DNA of 64,000 nucleotides from a virus, in the IMG/VR virus record IMGVR_UViG_3300047550_006118, positions 1-64,000 of that record; one strand, written 5' to 3'. Shown here in pieces: positions 27,568-35,552 of the stretch; positions within the stretch are counted from its first letter, which is position 1, and every line of letters starts with the position of its first letter. The notes under the pieces were generated by a model that did no database searches, was not told the DNA's origin, and saw only the letters and a list, made by a program, of their open reading frames with translations. The translations under genes and the position numbers were made by a program.

Positions 27568-27676
27568 GGTAAGAAAACAAGATTCTAACACATTTGCGCT
27601 GCAAATAAGCTATAGTCAGGCCGTTTAATAGTTTTGAGGAGGGAAGGGTTCCCTCCCGCAATGGAGTGTCAAACAC

Positions 27677-27919
27677 ATGAAAAAGTCGATCATCGCTCTG
27701 GCTACCCTGGGTCTCATTGGTACCGCATCCGTTGCGGCAATGGCACAGGCTACCGCTCCTGGTGCAACCGTTCCTGCGGCACCGGCCACAAAGGCGACCG
27801 GCGCGCAGCCGGTAGCCAAGGCTCCTGCTTCCCCCGCCGCCAGCACGACGGCGAAGAAGGAAGAACCGAAGACCAAGGCCACGGGCACCCAGGCGCCTGC
27901 TGGTACGACTAAGCCGTAA
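27677..27919 (+). CDS. Exported Ala/Pro/Thr-rich peptide, 80 aa
   Basis: The N-terminus is a classical signal peptide: MKKS, hydrophobic core IIALATLGLIGTASV, cleavage after AMA near residue 23. The mature part is Ala/Pro/Thr/Lys-rich, has no Cys and looks disordered. A strong GAGGAGG region lies upstream, with a TATAGT -10 near 27612. It would sit in the periplasm. It might act in lysis or superinfection exclusion, but no motif supports either. Located between the DNA-metabolism genes and the tmRNA. Confidence 0.6.
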   Translation: MKKSIIALATLGLIGTASVAAMAQATAPGATVPAAPATKATGAQPVAKAPASPAASTTAKKEEPKTKATGTQAPAGTTKP

Positions 27920-27926
27920 CGCCGAT

Positions 27927-27972
27927 CAACGGCAGGGTTGTGGGATCCTAAAACATGCCAACCCTGCCGTTG
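27927..27972 (+). terminator. Long perfect hairpin ending the exported-peptide gene and overlapping the tmRNA promoter
   Basis: A 14-bp perfect inverted repeat (CAACGGCAGGGTTG and its complement, 18-base loop). There is no T run. Its 3' arm overlaps the TTGACA box of the tmRNA promoter by three bases, separating the two transcription units. Confidence 0.6.
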
Positions 27973-28000
27973 ACATAAATGAAAATCTAACGCATAAATA
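27970..28000 (+). promoter_or_regulatory. tmRNA promoter, TTGACA and CATAAATA
   Basis: TTGACA (27970-27975), 17-bp spacer, CATAAA (27993-27998). The -10 region reads CATAAATA, so it could also serve as a late promoter. The same double form occurs at 53808-53838. Confidence 0.7.
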
Positions 28001-28019
28001 TCTTGTTACCGTTGATAAC

Positions 28020-28300
28020 GGCCAAATAGACCAGGCAGGACCGCGGGGCAGTACCGCGCCGCTCCACCAGTAAGAACACTCGGACAGACACAGCCCCTTA
28101 AAACGGGGAAGCATGGTGGTGATGACGATGTCTACATCATGGGGCGGAAGCAGGATCGACTGATGGTGTCAAGGGACGGAGTAGGTATCGGTGCGCAAGC
28201 TACCTTAACGCAAGAAACACCATAAATGCCAACGACAACGTTGCATTTGAGGAAGTGCGCCTAGCGGCGTAACCCCATTGGGCATGAGGAAGGCCTAGAA
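28020..28300 (+). ncRNA. ssrA: Circularly permuted two-piece tmRNA
   Basis: The acceptor piece comes first and ends in CCGCTCC-A-CCA (28059-28069), with a T-arm CGCGG/CCGCG (28042-28058). After a ~70-base spacer the coding piece starts GGGGCGG (28141-28147), which pairs with CCGCTCC to make a 7-bp acceptor stem including the G3:U70 alanine identity pair. The tag frame runs 28228-28272 and reads ANDNVAFEEVRLAA-stop. Split tmRNA of this order is known from Alphaproteobacteria and a few other lineages. It rescues stalled ribosomes and tags products for ClpXP. Exact piece ends are estimated. Confidence 0.93.
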
Positions 28301-28305
28301 ACAGA

Positions 28306-28340
28306 AGGGGCAGGAGAAATCCTGCCCCATCCTTTTATTT
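28306..28340 (+). terminator. tmRNA terminator
   Basis: Stem GGGGCAGGA / TCCTGCCCC with GAAA loop followed by a T-rich stretch (TCCTTTTATTT). Confidence 0.9.
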
Positions 28341-28415
28341 GACCTCCGGTGTGCGTCTTGCGCAAAATGATCTTGGACCAATGATGGTCCTACACACAAC
28401 ACACAGGAGAGTAAA

Positions 28416-28655
28416 ATGGACGCATATGAAATACGGCTAGAGCTTCTAAAGATGTCCAAGGACATTTTGATGGATGATTGGCATTGCAAGCGCAACGCCA
28501 TAGAAAATGTTTATTTCCAAACGAGGGAAATACAGATGTCCCAGGAATACAACCAGCAAGTGGTTGACTACCCAGAGGTACCTGAGGTACCTTCCAGCAG
28601 AGACATCACGGAGCTTGCTAGCAAGCTGAACGAGTTCGTCAGCCGCAAGGCATGA
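28416..28655 (+). CDS. Conserved small T4-like phage protein, 79 aa
   Basis: Starts MDAYEIRLELLKMSKDILMDD, an acidic helix pattern I associate with small conserved proteins of marine T4-like phages. An ACAGGAG ribosome-binding site lies upstream. The C-terminus is a Pro/Val linker plus helix. Function unknown. Confidence 0.65.
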   Translation: MDAYEIRLELLKMSKDILMDDWHCKRNAIENVYFQTREIQMSQEYNQQVVDYPEVPEVPSSRDITELASKLNEFVSRKA

Positions 28656-28658
28656 TCG

Positions 28659-29492
28659 CTATCTTATCAGTTTACCTGTAGCATCGACGTAACCTCTTGC
28701 ACCGGGACGGTTGTGCAGGATGAACTCGCTTTGTCCTGCACGATCCGTTATCCAGATGATGTCGTCTATCGGTATCTCGACCTTGAACACATTTTTGAGC
28801 TTGAGGTTTCTCTCATCGATTAGTTCCTGATACCGGCGTTGATCATCGCGGAACTGTGATTCGAGATCGTCGCCGTCGGTGATCATTTCTCCGTCCTTGT
28901 CATAGATCTCGTAGTAAAATTCGTCCAGATCCGGATCGTCTGTTGGGGTATCGGTCCGTATGTAGGTCTTGCCGAGGAATTTTACCTTGCCGGTTTCCGC
29001 GTAGGTTTTCAATGCCTTCTGGATGTCGGCATCGGATATTGGTTTGATCTTCATCAATCGAGGATCGATGCTGGCAAACCACGCTGCGATGCGAGGATCG
29101 GAGGTCCAACTGAGTGTCGATCTCTGGGATTTTCCTTGATCAACCTCTCCCTGTCCTCGATAAAGAGTGATGGTTGGTCCGAATTTTGCCATCAAGGCGT
29201 TCCTCACCGGACCAAATGCCGCGGCGATCTGCCGCTTTATCTCCATGCCTGTTGGGCTTGGATTGGACGAATATGCGTCCTCTAACCGATTGCTCTGCAT
29301 GATCCCAGCATCGATGTTCTTGCTCATGGCGTCATGTGGTACACCGACGAAATGGTCCAAGGCCTCTCCGGCTTCGGTGCCATCTATCGCCGCATCTGCC
29401 TTTTTTACCAGCGAATCTATGCCAAGCTTTGAAACACTGATATCGGTGAAGGACTCAACCAATATAGAACGTAGAAGATCACGTATCAGCAT
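28659..29492 (-). CDS. Putative mono-ADP-ribosyltransferase, R-S-E class, with head-targeting leader
   Basis: 277 residues. The leader MLIRDLLRSILVE ends in LVE, like T4 head-targeting peptides. The ADP-ribosyltransferase core is suggested by ITLYRGQGE (R, about 110), LSWTSDPRIAAWFA (S-x-S-like, about 127) and GQSEFIL (catalytic Glu, about 258). T4 Alt has the same three-motif order, is packaged in the head and modifies host RNA polymerase. A late-type promoter on the minus strand fits packaging. Target unknown. The motif reading is by eye, so the enzyme call is moderate. Confidence 0.62.
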   Translation of the reverse strand: MLIRDLLRSILVESFTDISVSKLGIDSLVKKADAAIDGTEAGEALDHFVGVPHDAMSKNIDAGIMQSNRLEDAYSSNPSPTGMEIKRQIAAAFGPVRNALMAKFGPTITLYRGQGEVDQGKSQRSTLSWTSDPRIAAWFASIDPRLMKIKPISDADIQKALKTYAETGKVKFLGKTYIRTDTPTDDPDLDEFYYEIYDKDGEMITDGDDLESQFRDDQRRYQELIDERNLKLKNVFKVEIPIDDIIWITDRAGQSEFILHNRPGARGYVDATGKLIR

Positions 29493-29518
29493 ATTGCAAC
29501 CTTTTTCCTGCGATGGTT

Positions 29519-29526
29519 ATATTTAC
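29519..29526 (-). promoter_or_regulatory. Late-type promoter (minus strand)
   Basis: GTAAATAT on the minus strand, 27 bases before the ADP-ribosyltransferase start. Confidence 0.45.
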
Positions 29527-29551
29527 TCGGCCTTATCACATGGAGGAACAA

Positions 29552-30271
29552 ATGGACTATCAATCCAATTCGTACGGAATGTCTACCCCTTCCACGGGAA
29601 CCGTTGAGATCGACCAGGGTCTCCGCGCTTTCATGCAGGGAGTTTACAATCGAATGGCCGGCGCTCTAGCCGTCACGGGGCTGGTGGCATATTGGGCCAG
29701 CGGTGCTCTTTTACCACTCATGTCCAGTTGGCTTTGGATCCTGATGGTGTTGTTACCACTGCCATTCGTCATGGTACTTAGCTACGGCATATACAAGTTC
29801 AGCCTGCCTACCGCAAACGCGCTGTTCTGGGGATTTTCGGCGGTGATGGGGTTGAGCCTTAGCACCATTTTCGTGAAATACACCTCAGCCAGCATCGCGC
29901 AGGTGTTTTTCATCACGGCAGGCACATTCGCGGCGGCCAGCATTTATGGCTACACCACCCGCAGGGATCTAACCACCATGGGAGGTTTCCTCATGATGGG
30001 ACTGATCGGCATCATCATCGCCAGCCTGGTCAACATCTTCCTGGCAAGCTCGATGATGACCTTCGTCATATCGATCCTTGCCGTGCTGATATTCACGGGC
30101 CTCACGGCATACGACACGCAGGACATCAAGCAGGATTATCTGTCGAACGGTGCGCGGTATGGGTATGATTCTCCGGCACGCAGCTCGATCTATGGCGCCC
30201 TGAATCTCTACCTCGACTTCATCAACATCTTCGTGCATCTGATGCAGTTGATCGGAATCAAGAAGGACTAA
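29552..30271 (+). CDS. Bax inhibitor-1 (BI-1/YccA/YbhL) family membrane protein
   Basis: 239 residues with seven hydrophobic segments from about residue 30, spaced as in BI-1 proteins, and the conserved late motif LTAYDTQDIKQDY followed by ALNLYLDFINIF. The ATG at 29552 has a strong GGAGGA site. Located in the host inner membrane. E. coli YccA of this family binds and restrains the FtsH protease, so blocking host proteolysis is a testable role. Ends in a strong terminator. Confidence 0.88.
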   Translation: MDYQSNSYGMSTPSTGTVEIDQGLRAFMQGVYNRMAGALAVTGLVAYWASGALLPLMSSWLWILMVLLPLPFVMVLSYGIYKFSLPTANALFWGFSAVMGLSLSTIFVKYTSASIAQVFFITAGTFAAASIYGYTTRRDLTTMGGFLMMGLIGIIIASLVNIFLASSMMTFVISILAVLIFTGLTAYDTQDIKQDYLSNGARYGYDSPARSSIYGALNLYLDFINIFVHLMQLIGIKKD

Positions 30272-30275
30272 ATAG

Positions 30276-30305
30276 ATCGGTGCGAGCAGTCGCACCGATT
30301 GTTCA
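30276..30305 (+). terminator. Intrinsic terminator after BI-1 gene
   Basis: 10-bp stem ATCGGTGCGA / TCGCACCGAT with GCAG loop, followed by a T-rich tail. Confidence 0.85.
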
Positions 30306-30474
30306 TAAATATCCAAGAAGTAAACAAGACTGGTACCAAAAGCTGGTCAATCACCGTTTACGAGCGCTAGAATTGGCCGGGTTGTTTGTTAAACATTAAT
30401 GACGACCAAGAAATAACCCAAAGCAGGCAAAGATACGAGACTAAATCGGGAGTGAGGATAGTTCCTCACTCCCG
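30304..30474 (+). ncRNA. Candidate small RNA between late promoter and terminator
   Basis: A CATAAATA late-type element (30304-30311) is followed by ~135 bases with no usable reading frame and then a 12-bp perfect hairpin (30447-30474, loop TAGT). The next gene has its own TTGACA promoter further down. Either this is a ~155-nt late RNA or an unused promoter plus a second terminator. Confidence 0.35.
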
Positions 30475-30489
30475 AACCATTTATGCTGG

Positions 30490-30518
30490 TTGACAGCCAT
30501 GCTGGTAACTAGCATATC
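30490..30518 (+). promoter_or_regulatory. TTGACA-type promoter of topoisomerase genes
   Basis: TTGACA (30490-30495), 17-bp spacer, CATATC (30513-30518). The -10 is weak but position and spacing fit the other promoters of this class. Confidence 0.55.
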
Positions 30519-30550
30519 CTACGATAGCAATTCTAGATCATTGGATCCAC

Positions 30551-32434
30551 ATGACTAAGAAAACCGACGAAATCGTCAAGCTCAGTGACTACGCACATCA
30601 TCGCTTGCGCACGGAGATGTACCTCGGATCGAGGAATCTCCACACACAGACCGTGATAAACTGGAACGGCACCCAGCTCGTGGCCGAGGAGGTGTCATGG
30701 ACACCGGCCGCATATTGCGCCTTTCGTGAGGTATTTGATAACGCCTTGGACGAGGTGATAGGACACGGGCACGGTAACAACATCGACGTTACATACGATC
30801 CAAAAACATTGAGCTTTTCCGTCGTCGACAACGGCCGGGGGATACCGATCGACTGGGATGAGAACGAGAACATGCACAAGGCCACGCTTGCACTGACGCA
30901 GGCCCGGGCCGGAAGAAACTTCGGAGAACGGCAGGAGGTGCGCGGGACCAATGGCATCGGCGCATCGGTGGTGGTAAGCTGTTCGAAGGAGTTCCACATC
31001 GACATCGTACGCGGCGGCAAGAGGTTCCAGCAGACCTTCCGCGAGGGAACCGAGATACTTCCAGAGCTGGATATCGGCGACCCAAAGATCACCAACAACG
31101 CCGGTAAGACCGGTACCACGGTGAATTTCACCCTGAGCACGAAGGTATTTCCAAAGGCAAAGATACCCCTGTCGTTCGTGAAGTCCCGAGTGTTCGAGGT
31201 CGCTGCCAACCATCCCAAGGTGAGGTTCACCTTCAACGGTGAGCGGGTCGTGGTCGGCAAGAGCGTTGATCGGACCATGTTCCACAATCGCGATGTGGTG
31301 ATCATCAACATTGCCGAGGAAAAGTTCAACAGCACATATTACCTCCTGCCGGGCTTTGCCGAGGAGGGAGAATACCTGCACAGCACGGTCAATGACATAC
31401 CGGCTTTCAACGGCGGGCAACACATCGACACCTTCAAGCGGCTGTTTTACGGAGGCATGCTCAAGGCCATGGAGCGAGAAAGCAAGCGGCGCGGGTTGAC
31501 CCCCAACCGCAGCGACATCGCCGAGGGACTGTTGATCTACAACACCACCACGATGCATGCTCCGAACTTCGACAGCCAGAGCAAGACCAGGTTGATCAAT
31601 GACGAGGTGGACAAGTACATCAAGGCCAGCCTGGAGGATGAGAACACCTTCAAGACCATCATCCGTGCCAACAAGGCATGGATGGATGCCATCTATGCCC
31701 GCTGCGCTGCGAGGACGCAGAAGAAGGATGATGCCGACATAGCCAAGGCAAACCGCAAGCTGATGAGGAACAAGGTTCCCAAGCTGCTGGATGCCAACGG
31801 CAAGGATCGCACCAAGTGCATCCTGCTGATCACGGAAGGTGACAGTGCCAAGACCATGGTGTCGGCCGTGCGAGACCCGGAGATACATGGTGCTCTGCCC
31901 CTGCGCGGTAAGATCCTCAACGTGCGCGGCGAGAGCCCCAAGGACGTGATGGCCAACCAGATCATCGCGGACATGATGACCGCCATCGGGATCGGCATCG
32001 GTCAGAAGGCCGAGCGCAAGGATCTACGATACGGGAAGGTTTATCTTGCCGCCGACCAGGACCCGGATGGTGCCAACATCACTGCGCTGCTGGTGAACTT
32101 CTTCTACCTGCACTGGCCGGAACTCTTCGATGCCAAGCAGGAACCATTCTTCTATGCGTTCCAGACCCCGTTCATCATCCAGGAGAAGGGTAAGAAGAGA
32201 CACTATTGGTACGCCGACGATTATCATCAATACAACCCGGATGACTGGAAGGGTGCCCCGAAACCGACCAGGGCAAAGGGACTTGGTAGCCTCGAGGAGG
32301 TTGACTGGATACACAGCCTATCCAACCCCAGGTTGATTCCGATCGTCGACGACGGCAAGCTTGCCGAGGCGCTGGACCTAATCTTCAACGGATCTCGCGC
32401 CGATGATCGCAAGGCGTGGGTAGCACTGAACTAA
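30551..32434 (+). CDS. 39: DNA topoisomerase II large subunit (T4 gp39/gp60-type, single gene)
   Basis: 627 residues. ATPase (GHKL) motifs: EVFDNALDE near 62, DNGRGIP near 95, GTNGIGASV near 135. TOPRIM motifs: EGDSA near 430 and DQDPDG near 502. In T4 these parts are split between genes 39 and 60; here they are one chain. It relaxes or decatenates DNA during replication together with the medium subunit at 32706. Codons here are GC-rich with few ATA. Confidence 0.95.
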   Translation: MTKKTDEIVKLSDYAHHRLRTEMYLGSRNLHTQTVINWNGTQLVAEEVSWTPAAYCAFREVFDNALDEVIGHGHGNNIDVTYDPKTLSFSVVDNGRGIPIDWDENENMHKATLALTQARAGRNFGERQEVRGTNGIGASVVVSCSKEFHIDIVRGGKRFQQTFREGTEILPELDIGDPKITNNAGKTGTTVNFTLSTKVFPKAKIPLSFVKSRVFEVAANHPKVRFTFNGERVVVGKSVDRTMFHNRDVVIINIAEEKFNSTYYLLPGFAEEGEYLHSTVNDIPAFNGGQHIDTFKRLFYGGMLKAMERESKRRGLTPNRSDIAEGLLIYNTTTMHAPNFDSQSKTRLINDEVDKYIKASLEDENTFKTIIRANKAWMDAIYARCAARTQKKDDADIAKANRKLMRNKVPKLLDANGKDRTKCILLITEGDSAKTMVSAVRDPEIHGALPLRGKILNVRGESPKDVMANQIIADMMTAIGIGIGQKAERKDLRYGKVYLAADQDPDGANITALLVNFFYLHWPELFDAKQEPFFYAFQTPFIIQEKGKKRHYWYADDYHQYNPDDWKGAPKPTRAKGLGSLEEVDWIHSLSNPRLIPIVDDGKLAEALDLIFNGSRADDRKAWVALN

Positions 32435-32444
32435 TGATCGATGT

Positions 32445-32690
32445 ATGAAAAAGATAAGTCTGGGTAGTATATCTCTACCTGATAATCAGGAGAATATAAC
32501 CATTGTCATTGGAATTCTCCTGGGGAGGACCGACATACCGGAAAAGATGGAATGGTTGAACACGCATTATCCGTCGGCCAGGATCACCGTCAATGAGCTT
32601 AGACATCCGGAAGGATTCACCGAGTTTAACTGGATGGTTGGGTTCGATGACGATGCCAGTTTCGTACACTATAAGATGACACACGATTGA
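32445..32690 (+). CDS. Mini-protein, dispersed member of the W..N/..F.M family
   Basis: 81 residues between the two topoisomerase genes. Contains EKMEWLNTHYPSA and ends FVHYKMTHD, distantly like the C-terminal LF-(K/R)-M-x-W pattern of the array at 57.5-59 kb. No function known. Spacing of ten bases to the upstream gene suggests the same transcript. Confidence 0.55.
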   Translation: MKKISLGSISLPDNQENITIVIGILLGRTDIPEKMEWLNTHYPSARITVNELRHPEGFTEFNWMVGFDDDASFVHYKMTHD

Positions 32691-32705
32691 CGAAAGATCA
32701 CCGGA

Positions 32706-34064
32706 ATGACATATTCTGATACCACATCCTTCATCAAGGACACCAGCAGGGAATATTCGATCTACGTTTGCCAAAGCCGAGGAATACCATCGGTTAGCGA
32801 CGGGCTCAAGGACGCGCAGAGGAAGGCGCTGTTCGTGATGAAAACGATCAACGAGAAGATCAAGACGGTTTCGTTGGCCGGAAAGCTGATCTCGGAAAAC
32901 ATCTATCTCCATGGCGATGCTGCCGCGGCCGATACCATATCCCTGATGGCAGCACCGTATTGCAACAACGTCCCTCTGCTCAGCGGCATCGGTGCGTTCG
33001 GCACGAGAATAGGCCCAACCGACTGGGGTGCTCCTCGATATACCTATGTCAAGAAGGGCACGTACACCGAGGCCCTGATATACCAGGATTATGACATCAT
33101 CCCGCTGAAGGAAAACTACGACGGTTCGGTGATGGAACCCAAGCATTTCCTCCCGCTGATACCGCTGGTGCTTCTCAACGGGGTCAGCGGTATCGCGGTT
33201 GGATGGAGCACGGAGATCCTGCCAAGGAGCCTCTCGGGGTTGATCGATGCAACCATTGCCGCGATCGACGGGAAGAAGAAGCTGCCCGATCTCCTACCAG
33301 CCTACGAGTATCTACAGACCACCGTGAGGGGAATAGGTGACAACGCATACGAGTTCACCGGCAAGGTGGTCATCGATGGATCAACGGTGATCGTGACCGA
33401 GCTACCTCCGGATCTCAGCCCGGAAAAGTTCAAGGCCCGGCTGAACAAGATGGAAGACGAGGAACAGATACAGACCTACGTCGACCGCAGCACCAAGGAC
33501 ATCAAGATCGAGGTTAGGTTCAAGCGTGGTACCATCAACGGATGGACCGAGGCCAAGGCCATTGAGTTCCTCAAGCTCAAGAGCAAGACGACCGAACGGT
33601 TGGTGGTGCTGGATTGGGATGGTAACAACATCAAGCAGTATGCCGATGCAGAAACGCTGATACGTGATTTCGTGGAATGGCGGCTTGGGTTCTATACCAA
33701 AAGGTATCAGAAGCTGCTGGCCGACGCAACGCGAGACCTCAACTGGAACCTAGCCCTGAAAGCTTGCTATGATAAGGGATTGCCCGGTTTCCTTCCCAAG
33801 GCAAACAACAAGGCTGAGATCATTACGAAAATAATCGCGATAACCGAGAAGATCGACATCGACGACGGACAAAAAGATCGCATCGCCGGTCTGGCCAGCT
33901 ATCGATGGGCAAAGGATGCCTATGACGAGGTGGTCAAGAAGGTCGCCGAGCTGGAAGGCACCATCACCGGATATGAGGCCATCCTGGCGGACCCGGCCAA
34001 GCTGCGTGCCATCTATCGCCAGGAGGTAGCGGCCCTCAAAAAGCTGCCTGCCGTCGATCGGTAA
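32706..34064 (+). CDS. 52: DNA topoisomerase II medium subunit (T4 gp52)
   Basis: 452 residues. The DNA breakage-reunion subunit. The catalytic Tyr lies in GAPRYTYV near residue 112, after the conserved GDAAAADTISLMA and GIGAFGTRIG. The C-terminal third is a helical coiled-coil region, shorter than GyrA because the beta-propeller is absent, as in T4. Partner of the 30551 gene. Confidence 0.95.
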   Translation: MTYSDTTSFIKDTSREYSIYVCQSRGIPSVSDGLKDAQRKALFVMKTINEKIKTVSLAGKLISENIYLHGDAAAADTISLMAAPYCNNVPLLSGIGAFGTRIGPTDWGAPRYTYVKKGTYTEALIYQDYDIIPLKENYDGSVMEPKHFLPLIPLVLLNGVSGIAVGWSTEILPRSLSGLIDATIAAIDGKKKLPDLLPAYEYLQTTVRGIGDNAYEFTGKVVIDGSTVIVTELPPDLSPEKFKARLNKMEDEEQIQTYVDRSTKDIKIEVRFKRGTINGWTEAKAIEFLKLKSKTTERLVVLDWDGNNIKQYADAETLIRDFVEWRLGFYTKRYQKLLADATRDLNWNLALKACYDKGLPGFLPKANNKAEIITKIIAITEKIDIDDGQKDRIAGLASYRWAKDAYDEVVKKVAELEGTITGYEAILADPAKLRAIYRQEVAALKKLPAVDR

Positions 34065-34072
34065 ATATCGCC

Positions 34073-34528
34073 ATGAAAGCCAAGGATCTGCAAGCACCGA
34101 TGAAGCTCGGTGCCGGCTGCCTGATCACCGCAACGGAAACCAATCGTTTCCTGCTGATACAGCGCAGCGAGTACGTACCGTTGCCCCTTGTCTGGAGCCT
34201 GCCCGGAGGCAAGGTGGATCTAGGCGAGCGGCCAATGGCGGCGGCCAAGAGGGAGGTGCTGGAGGAAATCGGGTTCGATGCTTCCGCCCAACCACTACGG
34301 TTGATCTACACGAATGACGTCCATGCACCAAGGTTTAGGTTTTACACCTACGCCTGCGTGATCAAGGAAGAGTTCAAACCAACCCTCAACTGGGAAAGCA
34401 ACGGATATGTGTGGTGTGACATGGACAGCCTGCCTGAACCGCTGCATTGGGGTGTTTCCCAGCTGATCAACCATGATTCGTCCGCACGCATCCTCAAGAA
34501 ATTCATCGAGGAACAAAACCGGTCCTAG
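34073..34528 (+). CDS. Nudix hydrolase
   Basis: 151 residues with a complete Nudix box, G-x5-E-x7-REVLEEIG, near 46-68. Hydrolyses a nucleoside diphosphate linked to another moiety; T4 has a comparable NudE acting on ADP-ribose and Ap3A. Substrate here is unknown; ADP-ribose is attractive because sirtuin and ADP-ribosyltransferase genes are also present. Confidence 0.88.
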   Translation: MKAKDLQAPMKLGAGCLITATETNRFLLIQRSEYVPLPLVWSLPGGKVDLGERPMAAAKREVLEEIGFDASAQPLRLIYTNDVHAPRFRFYTYACVIKEEFKPTLNWESNGYVWCDMDSLPEPLHWGVSQLINHDSSARILKKFIEEQNRS

Positions 34529-34538
34529 TAGTATCGTC

Positions 34539-34568
34539 TTGACACGTCTTGTGGTCTTCGTGTAAGTT
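34539..34568 (+). promoter_or_regulatory. TTGACA-type promoter of tilS
   Basis: TTGACA, 18-bp spacer, TAAGTT, identical in boxes and spacing to the clpS promoter at 54396. The -10 ends six bases before the first ATG, so that ATG would be leaderless. Confidence 0.7.
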
Positions 34569-34574
34569 CGTGGC

Positions 34575-35552
34575 ATGGAGAACGACATGGATCTCATGGA
34601 TGCCAGAAATGTTTCTGCCCTGCTGAACGGCAAGACCGATTGCTTGCTCGGTGTCAGCGGAGGCATAGACAGCATGGTCATGCTACATTGGATTGCACAA
34701 AATCGAAGCAAGCTTCCGGCTCGGATCCGTGCCATGCATGTTGATCATGGCATCAATCCAAGCAGCGGAGAGTGGGCAATGCACGTGGCACGAGCATGCT
34801 CGGTTCTGGATATCCCTTGCGAGGTCAAGAAGGTCGACCTGGAAGGCCTGGGAAACAATCTCGAATACGCCGCGAGGCGGGCGCGATACAAGGCTTTCTG
34901 CGAAAGCGGGGCAGACGCGCTGATGCTGGCCCACCATGCCAACGACCAGTGCGAGAGTTTCCTCCTCAAGCTTTTCAGGGGCAGTGGTGTCAAGGGCCTC
35001 AAGGCCATGGGCATGAGTTCTCCCTGCTGGTATGACGATTCCGTGGCTTTGCTACGCCCGATGCTAAACGTTACCAGGGGGCAGATCGAAGCATGGGCCG
35101 AGATACACGGCATCACCGGCATCGAGGATCCGTCCAACGTCGACGATCGATACGATCGCAACTACATCCGCAATCGCGTGTGGCCGGTGATCCAGGACAG
35201 GTTTGACATCGCCGACATCAACACCATCCGCAGCATCCAGCATCTGGGTGAGGCATGGGAGCTGACCACCATGCTGGCGGATCAGGACATCGTGTCGGTA
35301 ACCATGGAGGATGGTAGCCTGGAATGGACGAAGCTGCGTGATCTGGGCTATCTCCGCATCAAGAACGTCATCCTGCGCATCCTCGACAGGGAAGGCGTTT
35401 ACGGATTCAGCATCAATCACGTCGAGCAGTTCGCAAACGGGCTCATCGACGCTGATTATGACAGCCGCAACGAGCTGAGCCTCAAGGGTTTCACCATGAA
35501 CAAGATCGGCAAGCGGATACATGTCTCAACGATCCAGCGACGAGCTGCCTGA
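34575..35552 (+). CDS. tilS: tRNA(Ile)-lysidine synthase
   Basis: 325 residues. ATP-pyrophosphatase P-loop SGGIDS near 30, then MHVDHGINP and LAHHANDQCES, then RNYIRNRVWP, the TilS order. The enzyme changes C34 of tRNA-Ile(CAU) to lysidine, so that the tRNA reads AUA. Many genes in this window use AUA often, so the phage may need extra capacity. The C-terminal substrate domain is short. Start is ATG at 34575 or 34587. Confidence 0.9.
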   Translation: MENDMDLMDARNVSALLNGKTDCLLGVSGGIDSMVMLHWIAQNRSKLPARIRAMHVDHGINPSSGEWAMHVARACSVLDIPCEVKKVDLEGLGNNLEYAARRARYKAFCESGADALMLAHHANDQCESFLLKLFRGSGVKGLKAMGMSSPCWYDDSVALLRPMLNVTRGQIEAWAEIHGITGIEDPSNVDDRYDRNYIRNRVWPVIQDRFDIADINTIRSIQHLGEAWELTTMLADQDIVSVTMEDGSLEWTKLRDLGYLRIKNVILRILDREGVYGFSINHVEQFANGLIDADYDSRNELSLKGFTMNKIGKRIHVSTIQRRAA

